The notes below the pieces were generated by a model. The model was not told the DNA's origin and searched no databases. It was given only the letters and a program-made list of their open reading frames with translations. This document shows, in pieces, positions 1 to 7,751 of a DNA stretch of 62,211 bases. This DNA is from an uncultured Lachnospiraceae bacterium. Its GTDB lineage: Bacteria; Bacillota; Clostridia; Lachnospirales; Lachnospiraceae. The stretch spans positions 1 through 62,211 of the forward strand of contig CAMNFR010000009.1 of NCBI GenBank assembly GCA_946537305.1, written 5' to 3'. Both the position numbers and the translations under genes were made by a program. How positions within the stretch are numbered: position 1 is the first letter of the stretch; each line of letters begins with the position of its first letter.

Positions 1-155
1 CCGAAACCTCCAAATCTATGAAAATCAATCCAATTCAGATACGAGTCAATTATAATCCCGCATGCGACACTCATTCGGGTTAAAATGACAATTCCAGGTA
101 AAAATATGCTGTATCTCTTCGTTAAAGTTGACTTTTGCGAATAGATATGTGTAGT
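1..155. other. Intergenic edge sequence, no gene seen
   Basis: AT-rich stretch downstream of the minus-strand Nudix regulator. I see no open frame with a ribosome-binding site, no RNA fold and no convincing terminator. The window starts inside this gap. Confidence 0.5.
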
Positions 156-914
156 TTAACACAGCCTCTTCTTTTTGTCAAATCGGTAAATTACCGCCGG
201 ACGTCCGCGTTCTTTTCTGGAGGCACCGGGGATTTCCCGTACAGTTCCGGACTCCACATAACGATTTAAAATAAAACGTCGGAAATTTCCGATATCGTAA
301 CGTTTTCCCGCTATGGCATCATAGATTTCCCGCAGATCCGTCAGGGTAAAGAACTCCTGATCTGGTAAAAAGGAAAAAGCAATATCTGTGTAATCCAGCT
401 TTCCCTCCATGCGATGAATGGCGGCGCAGATCATTTCATAATGATCAAAAGCAATGTCTTCATTTTTCAGAATAAGCCCTTCTTCGGAGCAAAGCTGAAT
501 ATCTGTATTTTCATTTCGCCGCACTTCAAACAGCGCGATTTCAGAGGTACCTACGCCCGGCGCGTAATTCAGTTTGTTTTTGGGGATCATGGCAATATAT
601 GCCACGGACAGGATTCTCATACGCGGGTCCCGGTCTACCGCGGAAAAGGTCTGCAGCTGTTCCAGATAGACATCACCGCCGATTCCCGTTTCTTCGTGCA
701 GCTTTCGAATAGCCGTCTGCTCTGCGGTCTCATTCATACGGATAAACCCCCCGGGGACCGCCCATTTGCCCGCATATGGCGGTTCTGACCGACGGATCAG
801 TAAAATATACAGCTGGTGCTGTTTTGTTGTAAATACAAGGATATCCGAGGTCACAGAGGGACGTTCGTATGCATCCGGATGGTATGCTGCAAGAAAATCT
901 TTTTCGCTGATCAT
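156..914 (-). CDS. Nudix-domain transcriptional regulator, NrtR type
   Basis: Protein of 252 residues. The N-terminal Nudix domain (about 20-150) is followed by a C-terminal winged-helix-like region (about 170-252, ending in a GRPAVIYRF strand), the layout of NrtR regulators, which bind ADP-ribose-type ligands and control NAD or sugar genes. The Nudix box runs from G56 to G77 with E62, R70, E74 and E75, but the residue after R70 is K71 instead of Glu, so hydrolysis may be weak or lost, as in many NrtR proteins. A promoter and a 20-bp palindrome lie directly upstream, suggesting autoregulation. It is the last gene of the unusual minus-strand cluster. The ligand is unknown. A plain ADP-ribose pyrophosphatase is the alternative, but the C-terminal domain argues against it. 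Confidence 0.85.
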   Translation of the reverse strand: MISEKDFLAAYHPDAYERPSVTSDILVFTTKQHQLYILLIRRSEPPYAGKWAVPGGFIRMNETAEQTAIRKLHEETGIGGDVYLEQLQTFSAVDRDPRMRILSVAYIAMIPKNKLNYAPGVGTSEIALFEVRRNENTDIQLCSEEGLILKNEDIAFDHYEMICAAIHRMEGKLDYTDIAFSFLPDQEFFTLTDLREIYDAIAGKRYDIGNFRRFILNRYVESGTVREIPGASRKERGRPAVIYRFDKKKRLC

Positions 915-927
915 GGGAAATAACCTT

Positions 928-947
928 CTATCAGTAATTATTGATAG
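928..947. promoter_or_regulatory. 20-bp palindrome, candidate operator of the Nudix regulator
   Basis: CTATCAGTAATTATTGATAG is symmetrical at 18 of 20 positions. It lies between the -10 box and the start codon of the Nudix regulator, where bound protein would block transcription. Autoregulation is inferred. Confidence 0.55.
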
Positions 948-951
948 CTCC

Positions 952-980
952 AGTATGCCACAGACCGATCAATTCTGCAA
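952..980 (-). promoter_or_regulatory. Promoter of the Nudix regulator
   Basis: On the minus strand TTGCAG (975-980) is followed after 17 nt by CATACT (952-957). The candidate operator follows at once. Two CACCGGTG palindromes lie just upstream (about 980-1012) and could be further sites or a weak stem after the preceding gene. Confidence 0.5.
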
Positions 981-1034
981 GTCACCGGTGACTGTAAAAG
1001 CCACCGGTGCTTATAAATCATCTTGTAAAGAATA

Positions 1035-2195
1035 TTATGACAGCCTTGTGACACCGTTTCTGTCTCTTTGATCGGAAGCATAGACATGATCAAATCGATG
1101 TATGAACAGCTTAGGATCGAGTGTTTTTTCATTCAAATGCGTGATCATAAGGCTCTTTCTGTATCGGTTCACAGTACTCTTACAGCGGGAAAAGTCCTGC
1201 AGGGCTCTGGCAGCCAAGTCGTCTGCCGAGGTGATCTTAGCATATCGGAGCTGCCCCTGGAACGGATTCGGTTCGTTGGTAATATCCCGGATGTCGGAAC
1301 CAATATCCTCGCGCAGACACTCTCCGGCCAGAGGTCCGTCCCCGTGTCTTGTCAGATAGGACCTGGAAACATAGCACACCTCTACATCTGCGTCTGTAAA
1401 TGTCCGCTCAATCGTTCGCCAAATGCGCCCGACCCCGGTAGTGGATGGTGTGGTCTCTTCATAGGTCTCCGGATTATTCCCGTCTAACAGAAGGCCCTGA
1501 CCGTTTTCGAACAGAATATTCTTATAATGAAGCAGATCCTCTTCGGTCCGGAGGGTGCTCATCCGAAGCATGGATTCGATGTCTTCCGCATAGTGCCTCA
1601 GCAGCCCCTCATCGGAAAGCAGGTCCGAGAACGGGTCCGGTATTTCCGTGATCCCACAGGCTTTCAGGCGGGCCGGCATATATTCGTTCATGACCCGCCG
1701 CAGATACTGCAGCCGCTCCGGGAGCGAAAGCGAGGCAAAGGCCCCGATCCTGAGGGCGTACGGGCTGCTCTCATATCGCACGATCGTCTCCCAGATTCCC
1801 ATGCCGCAGCTATTATGTACGCCTGCTTTTGCGAGAAGGATCTGATTGATCAGCATATCAAAAGGTGTGGTAAAGCGGCAAAGGGGATGAATGACTAATG
1901 CAGGGCGGTATCCCAAATCACTGAGTTCAAAATACTCTTCTATACATACCATGGGATTCAAAATAAATTCAGGGGCACAGTAGGTGGGATGACCGTTTAA
2001 TGAAGAAGAACTGAAATGGTGGAACACGTGCCGCACCCCGTCCGGCGTCTCCACGGTGTGTCCGCGTTGGGGGCCGCCATTCATGACGACCCCGATGGTA
2101 CTGCCAACTGCTGCGGCGCCGAAATAATCGGCCGCCAGTCCTTTGCCCTCATCTCCGTAAGAAGCACCGATGATTACCTTGATCCTGTGTGTCAT
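1035..2195 (-). CDS. Divergent adenylosuccinate synthetase-like enzyme
   Basis: Protein of 386 residues using the ATG at 2195, which has GGGGAGGG about 5 nt upstream; a longer frame to 2231 lacks such a site. The PurA fold is recognisable: GDEGKG at 14-19 with the catalytic Asp at 15, GHT with the catalytic His at 46, a QGLLLDG segment, PSTTGVG, and SYLTRHGDGPL matching the PurA TRxGxGP motif. Two substrate loops differ. The IMP loop GTTGRGIGP is replaced by NSCGMGIWE, and the Arg-rich aspartate-binding loop TTGRxRR is replaced by NPFQGQLRY. The enzyme probably ligates a different amine donor or nucleotide, so purA is not assigned. It lies between the VWA gene and the Nudix regulator on the same strand. 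Confidence 0.75.
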   Translation of the reverse strand: MTHRIKVIIGASYGDEGKGLAADYFGAAAVGSTIGVVMNGGPQRGHTVETPDGVRHVFHHFSSSSLNGHPTYCAPEFILNPMVCIEEYFELSDLGYRPALVIHPLCRFTTPFDMLINQILLAKAGVHNSCGMGIWETIVRYESSPYALRIGAFASLSLPERLQYLRRVMNEYMPARLKACGITEIPDPFSDLLSDEGLLRHYAEDIESMLRMSTLRTEEDLLHYKNILFENGQGLLLDGNNPETYEETTPSTTGVGRIWRTIERTFTDADVEVCYVSRSYLTRHGDGPLAGECLREDIGSDIRDITNEPNPFQGQLRYAKITSADDLAARALQDFSRCKSTVNRYRKSLMITHLNEKTLDPKLFIHRFDHVYASDQRDRNGVTRLS

Positions 2196-2209
2196 GAGAC
2201 CCTCCCCTG

Positions 2210-2251
2210 TTCCTTTACGAAAAACGGACATTCCTTTACGAAAATCGGATA
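2210..2251. repeat. Two tandem copies of a 21-bp unit before the synthetase-like gene
   Basis: Copies at 2210-2230 and 2231-2251 both begin TTCCTTTACGAAAA and differ at two positions. Read on the minus strand each carries CGTAAAGGA, a ribosome-binding-like core, upstream of the real site. The repeat fills most of the gap between the VWA gene and the synthetase-like gene. Confidence 0.8.
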
Positions 2252-2271
2252 TTTTCAGTTATCAGGATATC

Positions 2272-3174
2272 TTACCATGCCAGCGGCAGAACCTCCGGCC
2301 AATTATTTGTTTTCTTTTTCCCGCGCGGATCTTCGTTTATAGAATCATTGTTCTGGGAATCCTGGATGCAGGCGGCGATAGCCTGGGGAAGTTGCTCCAC
2401 GGTGGTGATGCGGAAATGATCTCCCAAAAGCTTCCCAAAGGATACCTCAATAGCCTTTTCATAATAGCCGTAACTGTTGTAAAAATCCGAAACTGCGAGA
2501 TGATAAATGTTAAAATATTGGGAGGCTTCTTCATACAGCCGTTCCGTCTCAATATCTTCCTGAAGGGGGTCACCAGTCAGTTTTGACATTCGTTCTCTGG
2601 GCAGATACGGGTTCAGCGGCTCATCGCCCATCGTGATGATCGTTCCCTTCTTTCCCCGTTTCCAGCAGTCCAGGCTTGTGTGCCTGAGGCCCATGTACCA
2701 GGCGGCAGAATAAGATTCAAAGCAGTTTCCGCCGCCGCCGAATTCGATCCAGATCTTATCCAGCGAGGATGCGATCCGAATGTCCGATTCAAACTGAGAG
2801 ATCTGAATCGGAGCCTGGTCTCTCGTATCGGTATCCCCGATCCCCATCACCATGAATTCAATATCCTTCCACTGTCCAAAGGCATCTGTCATAATAGGAT
2901 TCAGGGCGGAGGCGACCTTCATGCAGGACCTCCCCATGGATCCCGTCACATCCAGCGCCAGGATCACCGGCTTTGTTTCCGGGTGCTCTTTGCTGTCACA
3001 GCATTCCCGCATTACCTTATAGGGGGAAAGCGTTTTATCCAGCTGGGTCTGCCGGTAGAGCTGATCAGCCCTGCTGATTCCGCTCATATCCAGTGAACCG
3101 TCTGCTTTCACCCTTCTTCCGCTGCTTTTCTGATACGCCGTATACATGCTGCCATTCCATCTTCCGCTGCCCAT
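2272..3174 (-). CDS. VWA-domain protein
   Basis: Protein of 300 residues from the ATG at 3174, which has AAAGGAG 5 nt upstream. A von Willebrand A-type domain starts near residue 68 with the metal-site motif DVTGSMG (D75, T77, S79). Later acidic segments (GIGDTDTRDQ, ITMGDEPLNP) fit the remaining metal-site loops. There is no signal peptide or membrane segment, so it is probably cytosolic. The N-terminal 50 residues are polar with a Gly/Ser-rich start. Cytosolic VWA proteins often act as assembly or scaffold partners of ATPases or metal enzymes, but none is encoded beside it. A palindrome at 3275-3285 lies upstream. The function is unknown. Confidence 0.75.
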   Translation of the reverse strand: MGSGRWNGSMYTAYQKSSGRRVKADGSLDMSGISRADQLYRQTQLDKTLSPYKVMRECCDSKEHPETKPVILALDVTGSMGRSCMKVASALNPIMTDAFGQWKDIEFMVMGIGDTDTRDQAPIQISQFESDIRIASSLDKIWIEFGGGGNCFESYSAAWYMGLRHTSLDCWKRGKKGTIITMGDEPLNPYLPRERMSKLTGDPLQEDIETERLYEEASQYFNIYHLAVSDFYNSYGYYEKAIEVSFGKLLGDHFRITTVEQLPQAIAACIQDSQNNDSINEDPRGKKKTNNWPEVLPLAW

Positions 3175-3274
3175 ATCTTCTCCTTTCACGCTGCCACATT
3201 TCACAGCGTATACAATATGCTAGTTCATGGAACCGTCGAAACAATATTTCATTCTTTTTTGTTCATGTGTTATC

Positions 3275-3285
3275 GACTATTAGTC
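3275..3285. promoter_or_regulatory. Palindrome GACTATTAGTC, possible operator half-sites
   Basis: An 11-bp palindrome made of the same GACTA/TAGTC half-sites as the three sites at 3918-4023, arranged back to back. It overlaps the stop codon of the upstream gene and lies about 100 bp before the VWA start codon. Confidence 0.35.
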
Positions 3286-3894
3286 TGCATTACCCAAGTC
3301 TTCATCTTCCTCTTCATCATCATCCGGATCGAAGGCTTCTGCTATGCCATCGAAAAGTCCGTCCTCTCCCATCCCCTTGATCAGCAACAGCGGCATAAGA
3401 GCTCCCAGCGGAGATGCAGCCGCTCCTGCTGTCTGGTTTGTGCCGTTCCCTTTCATGACCTGCGACATCATCATCAGCTGCATCATGCGGCTGATACCTT
3501 TCTTCCGGGTCATGATGGAACCATCGCCAAACAAAGAAACAATTTTCTGATAGAAATAGACCTGCTCCATAAATATGTGCCGGCAAGGGACAAGGATTTC
3601 CATGCGGTTCGTCTCGTAATTCAATACGGTCAGCGCATCCTTACGTACCTCGGTGACACAAGCCGGCTTCCCCTGGTCGATGATAATGTCTCCGACACGT
3701 ACCTTGTTGGTCGGAACGGCAAAAAATGCATTCGGACCCAGATCAAATACCATGCCGTCACAGTTGATCAGACGACCGGTCTTTCGATTGTAAGCGGTAA
3801 AGCCACTGCTTGTTTTGACCGCGATTCCTTTTGGGGACAGGCGGCACATTCCGGGATCCAGAGGCCGGAAAAGATCGTTGAACATATTTGCCAT
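3280..3894 (-). CDS. Conserved protein of unknown function
   Basis: Protein of 204 residues starting MANMFNDLF. The ATG at 3894 is preferred because AAGGAGG touches the upstream ATG at 3903 but is 9 nt from this one. The first 110 residues look beta-rich (SSGFTAYNRKTGRL, VRVGDIIIDQGKPACVTEV). The middle is Met-rich (MMQLMMMSQVMKG), followed by a hydrophobic LMPLLLIKG stretch and a strongly acidic tail (DPDDDEEEDEDLG). There is no signal peptide. I recall similar uncharacterised proteins in Clostridia but no function. It is the first gene of the cluster and is driven by the most elaborate operator region in the window. Confidence 0.7.
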   Translation of the reverse strand: MANMFNDLFRPLDPGMCRLSPKGIAVKTSSGFTAYNRKTGRLINCDGMVFDLGPNAFFAVPTNKVRVGDIIIDQGKPACVTEVRKDALTVLNYETNRMEILVPCRHIFMEQVYFYQKIVSLFGDGSIMTRKKGISRMMQLMMMSQVMKGNGTNQTAGAAASPLGALMPLLLIKGMGEDGLFDGIAEAFDPDDDEEEDEDLGNAD

Positions 3895-3917
3895 CGTCGT
3901 CATCCTCCTTGTTTATA

Positions 3918-3933
3918 TTAGTCATATCGACTA
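3918..3933. promoter_or_regulatory. Operator-like palindrome 1
   Basis: TTAGTCATATCGACTA has TAGTC/GACTA arms around a 5-nt centre. It lies just downstream of the -10 box of the promoter at 3939-3967, a repression position. Confidence 0.6.
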
Positions 3934-3938
3934 TATAA

Positions 3939-3967
3939 AGGATATCATCAATTCGGCTGCAAGTCAA
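3939..3967 (-). promoter_or_regulatory. Promoter of the unknown-protein/VWA/synthetase cluster
   Basis: On the minus strand TTGACT (3962-3967) is followed after 17 nt by TATCCT (3939-3944). Operator-like palindromes flank it on both sides. Confidence 0.6.
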
Positions 3968-3974
3968 GTAATTA

Positions 3975-3990
3975 TTAGTCGATATGACTT
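3975..3990. promoter_or_regulatory. Operator-like palindrome 2
   Basis: TTAGTCGATATGACTT is essentially palindrome 1 in inverted orientation, centred 57 bp away and upstream of the -35 box. The spacing would allow a DNA loop. Confidence 0.6.
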
Positions 3991-4005
3991 ATATAAATAT
4001 CTTTA

Positions 4006-4023
4006 TTAGTCTTTACGACTTAA
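4006..4023. promoter_or_regulatory. Operator-like palindrome 3
   Basis: TTAGTCTTTACGACTTAA keeps the TAGTC-N5-GACTT form and lies 31 bp (about three helical turns) from palindrome 2. Confidence 0.5.
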
Positions 4024-4043
4024 TAAAACAAGGAAACAACGAC

Positions 4044-4076
4044 AAAAAAACCGCCTTACGGCGGTTTCAAAAAACT
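4044..4076 (-). terminator. Rho-independent terminator after the MFS gene
   Basis: On the minus strand the stem AAACCGCC/GGCGGTTT closes a 3-nt loop and runs into a T tract. It separates the transporter genes from the promoter region of the next cluster. Confidence 0.85.
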
Positions 4077-4094
4077 TGGTTGTTTCATATCACA

Positions 4095-5342
4095 CTATGA
4101 CTCGGCAGTAGATTCAGCGGTACCTCCATAAAGACGTGAGAAAACAGCTCTGTCACGGCGGATCAGGATCAGGGTAAAGATCAGCATGACGGCACCTATG
4201 CCGTAAACACTCATCCATCCGGACCCCGAACCTCCTCTTTCATAAAAGAATCCTACGATCAGCTGACAGACCGCAGATAGCACGGCGGTGGAAACAGCAT
4301 TCAGTCCGCTGATTCGTCCGCGGTGACTGGCCGGTATCCTCTTGGTGGTATACGGGCTTTCGGAGAGCATCATTAAGATCTCGCCCCAGGTGAAGATCAT
4401 CATGCCCACGTAATACATCGGAATGATCCCGGTACAAAGCACATAAACCGCAAATCCGGCCAGCAGGAAAAAGTTCCCCGCCAGCATTTTCTTAGGTTCC
4501 GGCATTTTATGCGTAAGCCGCGTGATCAGCGGCGTAAAGGCAACCACGACAATGCAGTTCACACTGGTGATCGATCCAAAGATCAGCGCCCCCTGCTCCC
4601 CGTGGATATGTCCCATTTCCTGCGGCATTAGCACGTTATACTGATGATACAGCCCGCTGTAGAGGCCGACCACGATGACATAGATCAGGATGATCGGACG
4701 TTCTTTCAGAATATTCCACAGGCTCTCCGACTCCCGACTCTGCTGGTAGAACGCAGTATCACGCCCTTCTTTGATCGGTGAGATATCACGGACCAGGAAA
4801 AATATCATGACCGTGGAGCAGGCAATGGAGAAACCATTGATCAAAAAGCACAGGGACAGGTGATTCACGAACAGCAGGCCGGCAATGGTCGGAGCCAGGA
4901 CCAGCCCAAGATTCGCACACATATACTGCAGCGAATACGCCCGCTCGCGGTCTTCGGTCTTCGTCAGGTCCGCCAGCAGGGCCACATAGGAGGGATGCTC
5001 CATGTTCTGGAACAGGGAGGATACAAATATCAGGATCAATGTACCGTAGGACAGCGGAAGAAAGCCGCATAGAATATATCCGGCGATTGAAACAATATCG
5101 CACAGGATGATGTTCCATTTTTTGTTGCAGCGATCCGCCAGCCGGCCGCCCAAGAGACTTACCGGAAGGACCAAAAGGTTGGCCGCTGCCATCAGGACGG
5201 CAATCGTCCCGGGACTCATGCCCATTTTCTGGCTCAGGATCAGGGTGACCATGGACCAGACCATAGAACCCAGGCTGGTCACCAGCCGTCCGAAGCTGAG
5301 GACATAAATTTCTTTTCTTAACCCTTTATACTGTGAAAACAT
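4095..5342 (-). CDS. MFS multidrug-type transporter
   Basis: Protein of 415 residues with about 12 hydrophobic segments and the loop 2-3 motif GGRLADRCNKK (about 60-70), the classic GxxxDRxGRR/K signature of the major facilitator superfamily. The closest impression is of drug:proton exporters of the DHA1/MdtH type. It acts in the cytoplasmic membrane; the substrate cannot be read from sequence. It lies 31 bp after the MATE gene on the same strand, so the two exporters are probably one transcript ending at the terminator at 4044-4076. Confidence 0.85.
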   Translation of the reverse strand: MFSQYKGLRKEIYVLSFGRLVTSLGSMVWSMVTLILSQKMGMSPGTIAVLMAAANLLVLPVSLLGGRLADRCNKKWNIILCDIVSIAGYILCGFLPLSYGTLILIFVSSLFQNMEHPSYVALLADLTKTEDRERAYSLQYMCANLGLVLAPTIAGLLFVNHLSLCFLINGFSIACSTVMIFFLVRDISPIKEGRDTAFYQQSRESESLWNILKERPIILIYVIVVGLYSGLYHQYNVLMPQEMGHIHGEQGALIFGSITSVNCIVVVAFTPLITRLTHKMPEPKKMLAGNFFLLAGFAVYVLCTGIIPMYYVGMMIFTWGEILMMLSESPYTTKRIPASHRGRISGLNAVSTAVLSAVCQLIVGFFYERGGSGSGWMSVYGIGAVMLIFTLILIRRDRAVFSRLYGGTAESTAES

Positions 5343-5373
5343 TCCTTCGGTTCCCCGCGCTTCCCGTTCATGG

Positions 5374-6753
5374 TTACGTTACAATAGCTTTCTTCTTCCA
5401 GCGGCCTACCCGGTACATAATGAAGGTCAGTGTGGCACCCACACACCAGGTAAGCACCAGAGAAACGAACATCATGGCACAGTCACCCTGCGGCAGCTCC
5501 GGTGTCTTGGTAAGCGCTACAAGCGCGTAAGCCGCGGGCACGCGAAGGGCCACGGAATTGATGATAGAGATCCACATGGGCGTCACAGTATCTCCGGCGC
5601 CTCGCATGATTCCGGAGAGGCACTGTGTCACCTCCATGGCAATATATCCAATACCAAGGATACGCATCATGCGATAGCTGAGGTCGATCAGCTCCTGCGT
5701 CTCCGTGAAGATTCCCATAATGAGGCGTCCAAAGATCAGAATTATGATCGTGAGCGCGGCGGAAATCCCCATGGCAGCCAGGGTGCCCTGTTTTGCACCT
5801 TGTTCCACACGGTCCATACGATTGGCGCCAATGTTCTGCCCGGCATAGGTGGTCATGGCTGTTCCAAAAGAAAATGCAGGCAGCATAACGAATCCGTCAA
5901 TTCTCATGACAATAACATTGGCCGCAATAAACACCTCACCAAAGCTGTTGGTCAGGGACTGCGTAACGATCATGGACATTGAAATAATGGCCTGTGTAAT
6001 GCCGGATGGAAGTCCAAGACGGATCAGGGAGCCGGCATGCTGTCTGGTCGGCCGAAGGTATTCCCTTTTCAGATCGAAAATATCCGTCATACGGGACAGC
6101 TTGCGCATCGTCAGGATGGCGGATACCAGCTGTGCCAGAATGGTCGCAAGAGCCACACCGGCTACGCCCATGCCAAAGAATGCAACAAAGGAATAATCCA
6201 GAACGATATTCAGCAGCGTGGCAATCAGCAGATAGATCAGCGCAGACACGGAATCGCCCAGCCCGCGGAGCACGCCGCCCATAATATTGTAATAGCCGCT
6301 GCCGGCGATGCCAACAAACAGGATGATCAAATACTGTGTACACCAGCCGATAATGCTTTCCGGCGTGTTCAGCAGCTGCAGGAGCGGTCTGGCCAGAAGG
6401 ATTCCCATGACCATGATGATCAGGGATGCAATGCCCGTCAGGGTAACGCAGCATCCGATGGCCCGGGACAGGTTCTCACGCTGTCTCGCACCGAAATACT
6501 GGGAAACCAAAATGCTGGCACCCACGGAAATACCGATAAAAAGGACCAGCATCAGATTCAGAATAGGACCTGCGCTGCCCACGGCCGCCAGCGCATTATC
6601 TCCAACGAAACGGCCGACAATAATGCTGTCGACTGTATTGTAAAGCTGCTGGGCAAAATTACCCAGCAGCATAGGGATCGTAAACCGGATGATCTGAGAG
6701 ACAGGATTGCCTTCCGTCATATCTACCGGCGCAAATAAATCATGAATAGACAT
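5374..6753 (-). CDS. MATE family efflux transporter
   Basis: Protein of 459 residues with 12 predicted membrane segments in two homologous halves. The N-terminal half contains PMLLGNFAQQLYNTVDSIIVGRFVGDNALAAVG broken over typical MATE positions (about 30-62), and the second half repeats the pattern near PSGITQAIISMSMIVTQ. MATE proteins export cationic drugs or metabolites using a sodium or proton gradient. The length is normal for the family. It follows sufB by 59 bp and precedes the MFS gene. Confidence 0.9.
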   Translation of the reverse strand: MSIHDLFAPVDMTEGNPVSQIIRFTIPMLLGNFAQQLYNTVDSIIVGRFVGDNALAAVGSAGPILNLMLVLFIGISVGASILVSQYFGARQRENLSRAIGCCVTLTGIASLIIMVMGILLARPLLQLLNTPESIIGWCTQYLIILFVGIAGSGYYNIMGGVLRGLGDSVSALIYLLIATLLNIVLDYSFVAFFGMGVAGVALATILAQLVSAILTMRKLSRMTDIFDLKREYLRPTRQHAGSLIRLGLPSGITQAIISMSMIVTQSLTNSFGEVFIAANVIVMRIDGFVMLPAFSFGTAMTTYAGQNIGANRMDRVEQGAKQGTLAAMGISAALTIIILIFGRLIMGIFTETQELIDLSYRMMRILGIGYIAMEVTQCLSGIMRGAGDTVTPMWISIINSVALRVPAAYALVALTKTPELPQGDCAMMFVSLVLTWCVGATLTFIMYRVGRWKKKAIVT

Positions 6754-6812
6754 ACGTAAATCTTTCTAAACTAAAATAGTGGTTTGTTTGATTCCAGATC
6801 CACTTTCAGCAG

Positions 6813-7748
6813 TTATTTCAGGAATCCGTTGATGATCTGCTCTTCCGCTTCGGCTTCCGTCAGTCCCAGCGTCATCAGCTTGATCAGCTGATCGCCGGCG
6901 ATCTTTCCGATGGCCGCTTCGTGAATCAGCGCAGCATCCAGGTCATTTGCCTCCAGGGAAGGAACGGCTAAGATCTTGCCCTGATCCATGATAATGGAAT
7001 CACACTCCATGTGCCCGCTGCAGGGAGCGTTTCCGGTGATACGGGCATCAAATTTCTGAGAAGAGGTGTCTCTGGCAACGGAACGGGACACGACATCTGC
7101 CGTGGCGCCTTCTCCGTTCAGATATACGCGATAACCGCTGTTCGCCACCTGATCCCCATGGGTCATTAGGCGCTCTCTTACGATCAGGCTTGCGCCGGCG
7201 GCCAGTTCTGCTTTGGTCTGCCGGTCGGTGTTGTCCACGCCCTTGATCTGCACCATTTCCATCTCCATATGGCTGTTCTCATCCATATAGGCTTCGGTCA
7301 CGGGATTCAGGATACGCTTGCCCTGTCCGTCTCCGGATCCATAGTGCTTTTCTACATATTTTACACGGGCATTCTTTCCCACAAAGAACCTGTGAATACC
7401 ATCGTGCTGGGAATCCTGATTGCCGCAATTATCGATGCCGCAGCCGGCTACGATGATCACATCGCAGTCGTCGCCCACATAAAAGTCATTGTAGACAACT
7501 TCCTTCAGACCGCTCTGGCTGAGGACGACCGGGATGTGTACGCTCTCATTTTTAGTCCCCGGTTTGATCTTGATATCAATGCCGCTTCCGTCCGGCTTGG
7601 AAATAATATCAATATTGGCGGTCGTTGCACGCATGGCGCTGACACCGTTGGAACGAATGTTATATGCGCCTTCCGGGACCTTGTGCAGATCGGCCACCTC
7701 CATCAGAATCCGCTTCTGTATTTCATCCAGCTTTTTAAATTCCGCCAT
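6813..7748 (-). CDS. sufB: SufB/SufD-family Fe-S scaffold subunit (minimal two-gene system)
   Basis: Protein of 311 residues, shorter than classical SufB (about 470). The SufBD beta-helix core is present, ending in SGHMECDSIIMDQGKILAVP, ANDLDAALIHEAAIGKI and LTEAEAEEQIINGFL, the usual C-terminal signature. Cys residues occur in VAGCGIDNCGNQ and NAPCSGHMEC. It assembles Fe-S clusters with the ATPase SufC, whose gene ends 3 bp before this start. No SufS, SufU or second SufB/D gene is adjacent, so this matches the two-gene SUF-like minimal system (SMS) known from anaerobic archaea and Clostridia. Confidence 0.88.
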   Translation of the reverse strand: MAEFKKLDEIQKRILMEVADLHKVPEGAYNIRSNGVSAMRATTANIDIISKPDGSGIDIKIKPGTKNESVHIPVVLSQSGLKEVVYNDFYVGDDCDVIIVAGCGIDNCGNQDSQHDGIHRFFVGKNARVKYVEKHYGSGDGQGKRILNPVTEAYMDENSHMEMEMVQIKGVDNTDRQTKAELAAGASLIVRERLMTHGDQVANSGYRVYLNGEGATADVVSRSVARDTSSQKFDARITGNAPCSGHMECDSIIMDQGKILAVPSLEANDLDAALIHEAAIGKIAGDQLIKLMTLGLTEAEAEEQIINGFLK

Positions 7749-7751
7749 GAT

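Noticed and set aside
980-1012. Pair of CACCGGTG palindromes as a terminator of the AdSS-like gene
   Set aside because: Each is short and there is no T tract on the minus strand. Mentioned only as possible sites near the Nudix promoter.
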